Position numbers and translations under genes: made by a program. Shown one piece after another: positions 1 through 7,948 of a DNA stretch of 32,802 nucleotides (positions are counted from its first letter, which is position 1; each line of letters begins with the position of its first letter). This stretch comes from Armatimonadota bacterium (GTDB taxonomy: Bacteria > Armatimonadota > UBA10988): positions 1 to 32,802 of the forward strand of contig JACRKZ010000030.1 of assembly GCA_016235455.1 (NCBI GenBank), in the 5' to 3' direction. The notes beneath the pieces were generated by a model. The model was given only the letters and a program-made list of their open reading frames with translations. It did not search any database and was not told where the DNA came from.

Positions 1-1
1 C

Positions 2-301
2 AAGGCCGTGCGTGCCGCGCGCCAAGGCACGGTCTACCTCTGCGCGGAAGTGGCCCATCTGGCGAGCGACGGCGCTGGGTTCGGGCTGCTGCCGGTGAGG
101 GCCGACCCGCTGACGCCACGAGAACGCGAAGTCCTGCAAGCGGTGGCTGAGGGATTGACCACGCTGCAGATCGCGGCGCGCATGTTCATCTCGCGCAAGA
201 CCGTGGAGGCGCATCGACGGAACATCGTGCGCAAGCTGGGCCTGCGCACCGTGGCCGAACTGACCAAATACGCCGTGCGTCACGGCATCAGCCCCGGTTA
301 G
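2..301 (+). CDS. LuxR/NarL-type response regulator, C-terminal part (5' end outside window)
   Basis: The reading frame is open from the first base of the window, so the N-terminal part, presumably a receiver domain, lies outside. The visible part begins with a linker (AVRAARQGTVYLCAEVA) of the kind that joins a receiver to its output domain in NarL/FixJ regulators. A complete LuxR-type helix-turn-helix follows: LTPREREVLQAVAEG, then the recognition-helix region ISRKTVEAHRRNI, then a closing helix KLGLRTVAELTKYAV. Known for the family: a sensor kinase phosphorylates the receiver and the HTH binds DNA as a dimer. The partner kinase and targets cannot be seen. Identification of the output domain is secure; the receiver is inferred. 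Confidence 0.9.
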   Translation, partial: KAVRAARQGTVYLCAEVAHLASDGAGFGLLPVRADPLTPREREVLQAVAEGLTTLQIAARMFISRKTVEAHRRNIVRKLGLRTVAELTKYAVRHGISPG

Positions 302-823
302 GCCGCGGGTGGTGAAATGGATGAACCCACCTATTCACCGTGCGGCCTGTGTCGCCTAGGATCGGTGTGGCGCAGGGGGGCCCGCCTTTGGCGGCGGGCC
401 AGCGCCACGCGCGAGGCGGCGTGATGGGCGCGGGCGGCGGCACTCAACAACCACAGCGGGGCCCAGGCGACGGGGCGGCAGCGGCGCGAGCCGCCGTCGA
501 CGCCCGTGGTCGGCGCGTCGACGGTCGTCTCTATGTCAGTTGCCAGGCGTACCGGCAAGGGCTCGACGCGCTGTTAGCGGCTGAGGGCCTGGAGGTGCGC
601 TACCGCCCGGCGGCTGGCTACGGCGTGGTCGCGTGTGGCCCAGCGCCGAGCGCGCCCGACTGACTGGTAAGGGCTGCCGGGCGCCCGGCCGTGGCTCTGG
701 ATTCGGGGTCGGTGGCGCGCCCTGGGTGGGGGCGCGCCGACGGCCCACGCCGCCTGATCACCCACGCACCACGCGACGACTCGCGGTCGTCGGGCGGGAG
801 TCGCCGCGCCCAGCGGCCAAGCC
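302..823. other. Intergenic stretch without a confident gene
   Basis: About 520 bases between the regulator and the rpmH promoter. It contains an 8-bp GGCCCGCC/GGCGGGCC hairpin at 379-400 with no following T-run, and one weak small reading frame (424-663, listed separately). I see no DnaA-box clusters of the TTATCCACA type and no dnaA gene, although rpmH often follows dnaA and the origin in bacteria. No RNA gene was recognised. Confidence 0.5.
424..663 (+). CDS. Possible small hypothetical protein
   Basis: A 79-residue frame; the frame stays open back to a GTG at 340, but ATG 424 is the more plausible start. The first 35 residues are Ala/Gly/Arg/Pro-rich and look non-coding. The last 45 (VDGRLYVSCQAYRQGLDALL onward, ending in GYGVVACG) have a more protein-like mix and loosely recall the short stalk-type repeats related to the copper amine oxidase N-terminal domain. 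There is no convincing ribosome binding site. It may be a random open frame in GC-rich DNA or the remnant of a larger gene. No function is assigned. Confidence 0.25.
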   Translation: MGAGGGTQQPQRGPGDGAAAARAAVDARGRRVDGRLYVSCQAYRQGLDALLAAEGLEVRYRPAAGYGVVACGPAPSAPD

Positions 824-852
824 TTGCTGCTTAGGGGGTCTGCTGCTATGAT
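824..852 (+). promoter_or_regulatory. Sigma-70-type promoter for the rpmH operon
   Basis: TTGCTG at 824-829 and TATGAT at 847-852 are separated by exactly 17 bases. Transcription would start near 859, giving a leader of about 65 bases before the rpmH ATG at 925. It is the best promoter match in the GC-rich gap and sits where the operon needs one. It is a motif match only. Confidence 0.6.
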
Positions 853-924
853 GATGCGCTGTTCCACCCCTCTGGATTGGGCGGTGCGCCTGTGCCCCAC
901 GCACGGGCGGTGTTGGAGAGTTTG

Positions 925-1059
925 ATGAAGCAAACGTACCAGCCGAAGAAGCGACGGCGCAAGCGCCGGCATGGCTTCATGGAGCGGATGAGTTCGCGCA
1001 CGGGTCGAGCGATCCTGCAGCGTCGTCGGCGCAAGGGCCGGGCTCGGCTGACCGTCTGA
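925..1059 (+). CDS. rpmH: 50S ribosomal protein L34
   Basis: 44 residues, the usual length for bacterial L34, a small very basic protein of the large ribosomal subunit. The sequence has the family pattern: [18 protein letters not shown], then the [11 protein letters not shown] turn, then a final Arg/Lys-rich helix ending [12 protein letters not shown]. The frame extends upstream to 877, but ATG 925 is preceded by GGAGAG at 914-919 and matches the universal L34 N-terminus. It is the first gene of the run rpmH-rnpA-yidD-yidC-jag, with rnpA starting 11 bases after its stop. Confidence 0.97.
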   Translation: MKQTYQPKKRRRKRRHGFMERMSSRTGRAILQRRRRKGRARLTV

Positions 1060-1070
1060 CGAGGATCAGC

Positions 1071-1436
1071 ATGGGCCTGCCGCGGCGCTGGCGTCTGGGC
1101 GAGACGAACCGCATCCGGCAGATACTGGCCCGCGGTCGACGTTCCGGTGGCGCTATCGGCAGCCTGCATGTGCTGCCCGGCGCGGGAACGGAGACGCGGG
1201 CCTGTCTCGTTTTCTCTAGGCGAGTCGGCAACGCCGTGGTGCGCAACCGCGGTCGCCGGCGCGTGCAAGCTGCTCTGCTGGGCCTGGAGCCTCGTCTCCA
1301 AGGCGGCTGGGACCTGGTCTTCCGGGGCCGTGCCGCCTGTGGCGAGATCGACTTCATGGCGCTGCGAGCGGCGCTCGAACGGTTGCTGGTCGAGGCCAGA
1401 GTGCCCCTGGCCAGCCCCCCGCCGGGCAGGGAGTAG
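1071..1436 (+). CDS. rnpA: Ribonuclease P protein component
   Basis: 121 residues, normal for RnpA, the protein cofactor of the RNase P ribozyme that trims tRNA 5' leaders. The N-terminus has LGETNRIRQILARGRR, which fits the usual substrate-binding start. The family signature is clear in the middle as VGNAVVRNRGRRRVQAALL, the basic RNR helix that contacts RNase P RNA. It sits between rpmH and yidD as in most bacteria, and a GAGGA motif precedes ATG 1071. The last 15 residues or so are Pro-rich and not conserved. The RNA subunit gene is not in this window. Confidence 0.95.
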   Translation: MGLPRRWRLGETNRIRQILARGRRSGGAIGSLHVLPGAGTETRACLVFSRRVGNAVVRNRGRRRVQAALLGLEPRLQGGWDLVFRGRAACGEIDFMALRAALERLLVEARVPLASPPPGRE

Positions 1437-1442
1437 ACAGCC

Positions 1443-1733
1443 ATGGACGGGCCGTTGCCCGGTGGGCTAGCGCAGTCCGAGCCGCGCGGCGACTCCCCCG
1501 AGTCGGCGAGGCGAGTCAGTCTGCCGGCGCGCCTGGTGGTCTGGCTCATCGGCCTCTACAAGAGGTTCCTGTCCCCCCTGTTACCGCCCATGTGCCGCTT
1601 CGAGCCGACCTGCTCGCAGTATGCGGCCCAGGCCATTGGACGCCATGGGCTGTGGCGCGGAGGTTGGCTGGCGCTGCGCCGGCTGCTACGCTGCAACCCG
1701 ATGTTCCCAGGAGGCCCCGACCCGGTCCCTTAG
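1443..1733 (+). CDS. yidD: Membrane protein insertion efficiency factor YidD
   Basis: 96 residues. The family signature is nearly complete: [20 protein letters not shown], then [21 protein letters not shown], then the closing [19 protein letters not shown], with all conserved cysteines. YidD is a small membrane-associated protein that assists YidC-dependent insertion. About 25 residues at the N-terminus precede the usual start and are poorly conserved, so translation could begin later. ATG 1443 lies 7 bases after the rnpA stop. The yidC frame is also open across the end of this gene, but that overlap is not coding. Confidence 0.95.
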   Translation: MDGPLPGGLAQSEPRGDSPESARRVSLPARLVVWLIGLYKRFLSPLLPPMCRFEPTCSQYAAQAIGRHGLWRGGWLALRRLLRCNPMFPGGPDPVP

Positions 1734-1759
1734 TCCGGCGGGCTCCAGCGAGAAACACA

Positions 1760-3199
1760 GTGACACGGTTCTCCAGATTGTGCGGCCTCCTGCTGCTCCT
1801 GACCGCCTCGGCCGGCCTCCTGGCCGAACCGACTTCGCCCGCTGAGAAGGGCGCGCCCAGTGCCGCCGCGGCGGCTGGCCCGGCCAAGGCCGAAGAGCCC
1901 GGCCGGGGTGGCGCCAAGGCCGTGGCCAAGCGCGCCGTGGCCGACACCATCTTCCCGCCGGTGATGGCTCAGGACATCCTGCTGGAGGATCCCTCGTGGG
2001 CCCAGCTGCGGCCCGACGAGCAGATCGAAGCTATCCGCCGCCGCGTCGAGTCGACCGGTAAGGACGCCACCGCGCAAGGCCGGCTGCAACTGACCATCGC
2101 CTACATCTACGACCAGAAGAAGGGCGAGAAGCTGGTGGCGGCCGCGGAGTACGCGCGCCTGCAGCGCTACGCGGTCGACGCGCGCTCGCGCTACGAGTTC
2201 GCCGGCCAGGCGCTGCTGCGCGCCAGCGCGCTGTTCTACGATGAGAGCAAGGCCCGCGACAACAAGGACGCCAAGAAGCAGGCCCATCGCGCGCTGGACG
2301 GCATCGTCATGGCCGAGCAGCGCTCGGGCGGCACGCTCAAGCTGTGGCAGAACCAGTCTGGTGTCTGGACCCAGGTCGACGACCCGTACAAGTACGCGCT
2401 GCAGAAGATCGACGACATCAGCCGCGACCAGATCGTCTACAAGGTGATCGACGTGCTGGTGCACCTCACCGGCAACGTCTCGGGGCTGAGCCACGTGCTG
2501 GCGCTGCTGCTGCTGGCCCTCGGCCTCAACGCCGCCACCTTCCCGCTGAGCCGCATGAGCTACCGCTCGATGCGCGAGATGCAGCGCGTCCAGCCGCTGC
2601 TCAAGGAACTGCAGGCCCGCTACAAGGATGACCCGCAACGGCAGCAGGCGGAGATGATGAAGGTGTACCGCGAGCACGGGGTCAACCCGCTCGCCGGCTG
2701 CCTGCCGATGCTCATCCAGATGCCGATGTTCATCTTTGTTTACCAGGGCATTCGCGCCTACACGTTCCACTTCCATGGCGCGTCGTTCCTCTGGATTCAG
2801 TCCTTGGCCAAGCCGGACCTGCCTTTGTTGCTGTGCTACGGCTTGAGCATGTACGTCACGCAGAAGCTGATGATGGCCAGCCAGCCGCCGGCCGATCCGC
2901 AGCAGGCGCAGATGCAGCGCACCATGTCGTACATGATGCCGCTGATGTTCACGTTCATGATGTACTCCTGGAATCTGCCGAGCGCCTTCTACTTCTACTG
3001 GCTGGCGTTCAACATCCTGTCGACCGCGGCGACCTTCATCAACAAGGCGACCATGCCGCCCATGACCACGCCGGTCCTGGCGGTCAGCACGCCGGGCTCC
3101 GACTCGGCGGCCGAGGGCGGCGCGAAGCAGTCCGCGCTGAAGATGAACCGGACGGCAGGACGCGCGGGTTCGAAGGGGAAGAAGCGCGGCAAGCGCTGA
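1760..3199 (+). CDS. yidC: Membrane protein insertase YidC with an unusual helical N-terminal domain
   Basis: The GTG at 1760 is chosen because it yields a signal-like helix (VTRFSRLCGLLLLLTASAG); the open frame extends further upstream over yidD. Length is 479 residues. Residues about 225-430 form the YidC/Oxa1 insertase: a first helix around HVLALLLLALGLNAATFPLS, the cytoplasmic hairpin RSMREMQRVQPLLKELQARY, the GCLPMLIQMPMFIFVYQGIR segment, and two or three later membrane helices. A basic tail ends SKGKKRGKR. Residues about 25-220 look all-helical, recalling tetratricopeptide repeats, and not like the beta-rich P1 domain of Gram-negative YidC. YidC inserts and folds inner-membrane proteins with or without SecYEG. 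Ends 76 bases before jag. Confidence 0.93.
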   Translation: MTRFSRLCGLLLLLTASAGLLAEPTSPAEKGAPSAAAAAGPAKAEEPGRGGAKAVAKRAVADTIFPPVMAQDILLEDPSWAQLRPDEQIEAIRRRVESTGKDATAQGRLQLTIAYIYDQKKGEKLVAAAEYARLQRYAVDARSRYEFAGQALLRASALFYDESKARDNKDAKKQAHRALDGIVMAEQRSGGTLKLWQNQSGVWTQVDDPYKYALQKIDDISRDQIVYKVIDVLVHLTGNVSGLSHVLALLLLALGLNAATFPLSRMSYRSMREMQRVQPLLKELQARYKDDPQRQQAEMMKVYREHGVNPLAGCLPMLIQMPMFIFVYQGIRAYTFHFHGASFLWIQSLAKPDLPLLLCYGLSMYVTQKLMMASQPPADPQQAQMQRTMSYMMPLMFTFMMYSWNLPSAFYFYWLAFNILSTAATFINKATMPPMTTPVLAVSTPGSDSAAEGGAKQSALKMNRTAGRAGSKGKKRGKR

Positions 3200-3275
3200 G
3201 CTTGGTCGCAGACCACCCGGCAATGTGCCAGACGACGCGGCCTGCAGCGCGTCGGCAGCTCAGAAGGAGCGCAAG

Positions 3276-3920
3276 GTGAAAGAGGTCAAAGTCCATGCGG
3301 CGAACGCCGACGAAGCCCTGGCCGACGGTGCGGCGGCGTTGGGCGTCTCACCGCGGCAGGCTCAAGTGGAGATCCTGGCCGAGGACGAGGACGGCGTGAC
3401 GGCGTTGGTGACGGTGCCGGACGAGGCGCAAGCCGAGTCGGCCGAGACCGCTGGCGACGGCGACTCCCTGGACGAAGTCTGTGCCCGTGCGCGTCGCTCG
3501 TTGCAGACGGTGCTGGAGCTGATGGGCATGGAGGCGCGCTGCGAAGTGCAGAGCGCCAACGAAGACGAGATCGTGCTCAACATCCTCGGCGAGGATCTGG
3601 GCATCGTCATCGGCAGCTGTGGACAGACGCTCAACGCCTTGCAGTTCCTGCTCAACCTCATGGTCAACAAGGGCGGTCGGCGTCGGCGCCTCACCGTGGA
3701 CGCCGAGGGCTATCGCGACCGACGACGGCAACGGCTGGAAGAGCTGGCTGGCGAGCACGCGCGGCGAGCCAAGGCCGAGCGCCGGCCCGTCATCCTCGAA
3801 GGGCTGCGGGCCGCCGAGCGCCGCATCATCCACACCGCCTTGCAGCACGATCCCGACATTGTCACTTACTCCGAGGGCGAGGAGCCGCATCGGCGGCTGA
3901 TCATCACGCCGCGCAGCTAG
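3276..3920 (+). CDS. jag: Jag/KhpB RNA-binding protein (Jag-N, KH, R3H)
   Basis: Start set at GTG 3276, preceded by AGAAGGAG at 3262-3269; it gives the typical VKEVKVHAANADEALADG beginning. Length is 214 residues. Three domains are in order: an N-terminal Jag-N module (about 1-45), an acidic linker, a KH domain with LNILGEDLGIVIGSCGQTLN followed by ALQFLLNLMVN, and a C-terminal R3H domain with ERRIIHTALQHDP and the ending GEEPHRRLIITP. Known for the family: it pairs with KhpA to bind many RNAs and is almost always downstream of yidC. The KH loop reads GSCG, a usable GxxG. Confidence 0.95.
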   Translation: MKEVKVHAANADEALADGAAALGVSPRQAQVEILAEDEDGVTALVTVPDEAQAESAETAGDGDSLDEVCARARRSLQTVLELMGMEARCEVQSANEDEIVLNILGEDLGIVIGSCGQTLNALQFLLNLMVNKGGRRRRLTVDAEGYRDRRRQRLEELAGEHARRAKAERRPVILEGLRAAERRIIHTALQHDPDIVTYSEGEEPHRRLIITPRS

Positions 3921-4001
3921 ACGGCGGGGCTGGCGGCCGGCGGCGGCCGGGGCCGGCCACGCGTGGTGTCGCACCGTATCGACCGAGCAGCGGATGAGGG
4001 C

Positions 4002-4021
4002 CGTGTTGCACGTGCAACACG
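4002..4021. promoter_or_regulatory. parS: parS centromere site (perfect 20-bp palindrome)
   Basis: The core TGTTGCACGTGCAACA at 4004-4019 is the well-known parS consensus TGTTTCACGTGAAACA with symmetrical changes at one position in each half. The palindrome extends to CGTGTTGCACGTGCAACACG, every base pairing with its partner. It lies 13 bases before the parA start, where ParB binding could both nucleate a partition complex and influence parAB expression. Confidence 0.93.
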
Positions 4022-4034
4022 CGCGGAGGCAGGC

Positions 4035-4831
4035 ATGGGTCGCGTGACGGCCGTGGTCAACCAGAAAGGCGGGGTGGGCAAGACAACCACCGCCGTGTCT
4101 CTGGCCGGCTTTCTGGCGGCGCGCGGCGTACCGGTGCTGTTGCTGGACGCCGATCCGCAGGGCAACGCCAGCAGTGGCCTGGGCATCGACCGGCGGGCGC
4201 TGTCGGCCTGCCTGTACGATGCCCTGGCGGGCAACCTCAGTCTGCGCGAGGTGATTGTGCCCACCAAGGTCGACGGGCTGCACCTGGCTCCGGCCACGCT
4301 GAATCTGGCCGGCGTCGAGGTGGAGCTGGCTACTCGGCAGGAGGGGCCCGGCTGGCGAGAGCGCCGCCTGAGCGAAGCGCTGGCCCCGGTGCGGGGCGAC
4401 TACGGCGCCATCCTCATCGACGCGCCGCCGTCGCTCGGTTTGCTGACCCTCAATGCCCTGGTGGCGGCCGACGGCGTGCTCATCCCGGTGCAGACGGAGT
4501 ACTACGCGCTGGAAGGGCTGAGCCAGTTGCTGAACACGGTGCAGTTTGTGCAGCGGCGCCTGAACCCGCGGCTGGATTTGGACGGGGTGGTGCTGACCAT
4601 GTACGACCCCCGCACCAACCTGGCTCGCCAGGTGGCGGCGGAGGTCCGCGGGTTCTTTGGCGCGCGCGCCTGCACGGCGGTCATCCCGCGCAACATCCGA
4701 CTGAGCGAGGCGCCCAGTTTCGGAGAGCCGGTGCATCAGTTCGCGCCCGACTCGGCCGGTGGCCGGGCCTACGGCGAGCTGGCGGCGGAGCTGGCGGAGC
4801 GGCTTGGCCTGGAGCCGGCGGGAGCACTGCC

Positions 4832-4835
<4 letters not shown>
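4035..4835 (+). CDS. parA: Chromosome-partitioning ATPase ParA (Soj)
   Basis: ATG 4035 is chosen over the longer frame from 3963 because GGAGGC lies just upstream, the protein then starts MGRVTAVVNQKGGVGKTT as ParA proteins do, and the longer version would translate through parS. Length is 266 residues. It has the deviant Walker A motif KGGVGKTT (residues 11-18) with the signature lysine, a switch I-type DADPQGN (38-44), Walker B-like ILIDAPPSLG, and the late ParA region NIRLSEAPSFGEPV. Known role: ATP-dependent DNA-binding dimers form a gradient on the nucleoid that pulls ParB-parS complexes apart. Its stop overlaps the parB start by 4 nt. Confidence 0.96.
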
Positions 4836-5694
<859 letters not shown>

Positions 5695-5698
<4 letters not shown>

Positions 5699-6000
5699 GC
5701 CATCCCGCGTTGCGGGCCGCGCCCGACGGCGTGGTCGTGCTGCTTCGGGTCATTCCTCGCAGCCAGCCCGAAGGCCTGGCCGGCCTGCGCGATGGGCGGC
5801 TGCTGGTGCGTCTGTCCGCCGCGCCGGTGGACGGGGCGGCCAACAAGGCATTGACGGCCGTGCTGGCGCAGGCCTTTGGGGTCAGCCGCTCGCGCGTGGA
5901 CCTGCAGCGGGGCGAGAAGTCGCGCGAGAAGGAAGTCCTGCTGCGCGGACTGGCCATGGAGACCGTGCTGGCCGCCCTGCCGCCGGCATGTTGCACGTGA
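5695..6000 (+). CDS. DUF167/YggU family protein
   Basis: The GTG at 5695 overlaps the parB stop (GTGA), so it is probably translated by coupling to parB. 101 residues with the DUF167 pattern: LLRVIPRSQPEGLAGL, then GRLLVRLSAAPVDGAANKAL, then VSRSRVDLQRGEKSREKEVLL. The A-P-x-x-G-x-A-N block is the family hallmark. These are small alpha/beta proteins of unknown biochemical role, widespread in bacteria and eukaryotes. The last codons and the TGA lie inside the second parS site, so the C-terminus ...ACCT is dictated by that site. Function is not known. Confidence 0.85.
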
Positions 6001-6004
6001 AACA
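5989..6004. promoter_or_regulatory. parS: Second parS site, overlapping a stop codon
   Basis: TGTTGCACGTGAAACA matches the parS consensus at 15 of 16 positions; one half is identical to the consensus and the other carries the same T-to-G change seen in the site at 4004. It contains the TGA (5998-6000) of the DUF167 gene and lies 13 bases before the end of the convergent PDZ gene. With the site before parA it brackets the parA-parB-DUF167 unit about 2 kb apart. Confidence 0.9.
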
Positions 6005-6012
6005 CCCGGCCC

Positions 6013-7323
6013 TCACGGCGCCAGCGGTACGCCGCGCAGGAGGAACGTGGTACTGTCCGCCGGCTCTTGCCGCGTAAAGACGAGTTCCAGTTGGGTCGGC
6101 TCAAAGGCCGCCGTGACCGGCTGGCGCGCCTGCCAGTCCCAGGCGTTGAGCACATCGTCCTTCTGCTCACCGCCACGCACCGTGCCGAGCCGCGACCACA
6201 CGGCCTGGAATTCCGCCTCGTCGCGGTCGGGCCACTGCGCCGTGCGGCCCACCGGCAGTGTCATCGTCAGCCCTTTCCCGCCGCGCCACAGGGTCAGCAG
6301 GCTGCGCGACCCGGGTGATCGGCGGCGCACCAGGCCGCCGAGCGTGTAGGCGTCGCGGCAGGGCACCTGGTCGATGGCCGTCACCACATCGCCGACCCGC
6401 AGTCCGCCTTCGGCGCCCGGGCCGGTCGGCTCCACGGCATCGATGACCACTCCGGCCGGCCGCCCGCCGAGCGCCACGGCGTCGGTGCCCGTCACGCCCA
6501 GCCAACCGCCCCAGTCAGGCCGCCACGGCCGGCGCACGAACCGCCAGTCGTCGAGCGCGGGTCCGTCGCCATCGCGGGCGCGCAGGTCAGTCAATTCCCA
6601 CTCGCCAGCCCCTGGCTCGGGACCCAGAGTGTGCAACCGCACGCTGTAATAGGTGCCTTCGTCGGGCGGCGGCGCCGACGTCGGCGCCATGGCCCGCGGC
6701 GCGGTGCTCTCGAGGGCGTAGAAGTACGGCGGGCCCGCCGGCGACGTGTCCAGCACCACCGTGTCATGCCTGACCAGGGTGGGCTCCACCGCCAGACCCA
6801 GCTCAGGCAGCAGGCGCGGTGTGCCGAGGGGCTCCAGGTCCAGGCGCACGGACATTCTGGCCGCGGGCGCCGGCACGCCCAGGGACAGCGCCAGGGCCGT
6901 CAGCCGCTGGACCGTGGCCGGCAGGTACACGCTGACCCAGGCGCTGCCGTCGTCGGCTCGCACCACCCGCCAGCTACCGGCGGTGACGCCCTGACCATGT
7001 CCGTCGGTGACGAGCGGCGGTTCGACCACCTGCAGCTCCGCCGGCAGCGCGCCGCGCTCGGCGCGCAGCCAGAGCAGCAGGCGGCACTGCGCCTGAGCGC
7101 CATCACGGGGTGTGAGGCGATCGGCCGAGATCACGGTCATGCGCCACCCGCCGGAGCGCGCTTCCAGGGCCGTGCGCGGCACCACCCGCTGCTTGACGGC
7201 CGGGTCACCAAAGACCAGTGACGCGGGCGGCGTCAGCGCGCCGCCCGGTGCGACCGGGGCATCGGCACAGAACGCCGCTCGACCACAGATGAGGGCGGCC
7301 AGCCACCAGCGCCACGAGCGCAT
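6013..7323 (-). CDS. Secreted PDZ-domain protein
   Basis: 436 residues with a likely signal peptide (MRSWRWWLAALICGRAAFCA). Residues about 30-270 form a beta-rich region I do not recognise. Residues about 275-365 are a PDZ domain: GWLGVTG at the carboxylate-binding loop position, GVVIDAVEPTGPGAEGGLRV, GDVVTAIDQVPC and LLTLWRGGKGLTMTLPVG. There is no serine protease domain, so this is not a DegP/HtrA protease. A further 70 residues follow. The gene begins one base after the anti-sigma stop and is probably the third gene of the sigma/anti-sigma operon. It may help sense envelope state by binding exposed C-termini, but that is inference. Confidence 0.72.
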   Translation of the reverse strand: MRSWRWWLAALICGRAAFCADAPVAPGGALTPPASLVFGDPAVKQRVVPRTALEARSGGWRMTVISADRLTPRDGAQAQCRLLLWLRAERGALPAELQVVEPPLVTDGHGQGVTAGSWRVVRADDGSAWVSVYLPATVQRLTALALSLGVPAPAARMSVRLDLEPLGTPRLLPELGLAVEPTLVRHDTVVLDTSPAGPPYFYALESTAPRAMAPTSAPPPDEGTYYSVRLHTLGPEPGAGEWELTDLRARDGDGPALDDWRFVRRPWRPDWGGWLGVTGTDAVALGGRPAGVVIDAVEPTGPGAEGGLRVGDVVTAIDQVPCRDAYTLGGLVRRRSPGSRSLLTLWRGGKGLTMTLPVGRTAQWPDRDEAEFQAVWSRLGTVRGGEQKDDVLNAWDWQARQPVTAAFEPTQLELVFTRQEPADSTTFLLRGVPLAP

Positions 7324-7324
7324 G

Positions 7325-7948
7325 CTAGAAACTCACCTTCGACGGCCGACTCGCCGGCTCCGCCGACGAGTTGCCCACGGGCACCCGCACGGTGGGCGCC
7401 GGCGCCGCAGCACCGGGACGCTTGACCGAACCTCCGCCGCCACCCGTGCTGGCAGGACCTCGCTCGCGCCAGCGCGTCTCGACACGCACCACCGGCTTGT
7501 AGACGACCTTCTCCACGGGCACTTCCACCCGCTTTTCGACAACGCGCTCAACCACGCGTTCGACAACCTTCTCCACCGGCACCTCACGCACCACTTGCTG
7601 CGTCTCGACTCGCGCGGAGAAGCGGCCACCGGCGGCCATGCCGCCCAAGAACAGGCAGATGGCAGCCAAGGGCGTCAGCGCCAGGCGCAGGCGGCCCGGC
7701 GGCGCCATCGGCGCCGACTCGCGAGCGAGCACGCCAAGCACCTGCTCCGCCGCGGTCTCCGGCACCGGGCGGGCGGGGTCATGCTGCCGCAACAGGCTGG
7801 CCAGCGCCTCCTGCCCGGCCAGATCGGCCCGACATACCTCACACCGGACGAGATGCGCGGCTACTCGCGCATGCGCGGGACCGGGTAACTGACCAAGTCG
7901 ATAGGCGGGCAACAGCCGTGCCCAATGTCGGTGACTCCAAGCTCTCAT
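7325..7948 (-). CDS. Zinc-finger anti-sigma factor with a membrane helix and a VEK/VER repeat tail
   Basis: 207 residues. The N-terminal part has the zinc-binding anti-sigma motif AHLVRCEVC (H32, C36, C39, with an upstream H26). A single membrane helix follows at about 89-108 (LALTPLAAICLFLGGMAAG). The next 40 residues are a charged periodic run (VVREVPVEKVVERVVERVVE and so on), probably an extended strand or coil outside the membrane, then a Gly/Pro-rich tail. It overlaps the sigma-factor gene by 4 nt (ATGA), the usual arrangement for a cognate pair: the cytoplasmic zinc domain would hold the sigma factor inactive until an envelope signal releases it. The signal is unknown. Confidence 0.85.
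   Translation of the reverse strand: MRAWSHRHWARLLPAYRLGQLPGPAHARVAAHLVRCEVCRADLAGQEALASLLRQHDPARPVPETAAEQVLGVLARESAPMAPPGRLRLALTPLAAICLFLGGMAAGGRFSARVETQQVVREVPVEKVVERVVERVVEKRVEVPVEKVVYKPVVRVETRWRERGPASTGGGGGSVKRPGAAAPAPTVRVPVGNSSAEPASRPSKVSF

Noticed and set aside
6013..7323. DegP/HtrA protease
   Set aside because: Only a PDZ domain is present; no trypsin-like domain with a GNSGG motif is visible.
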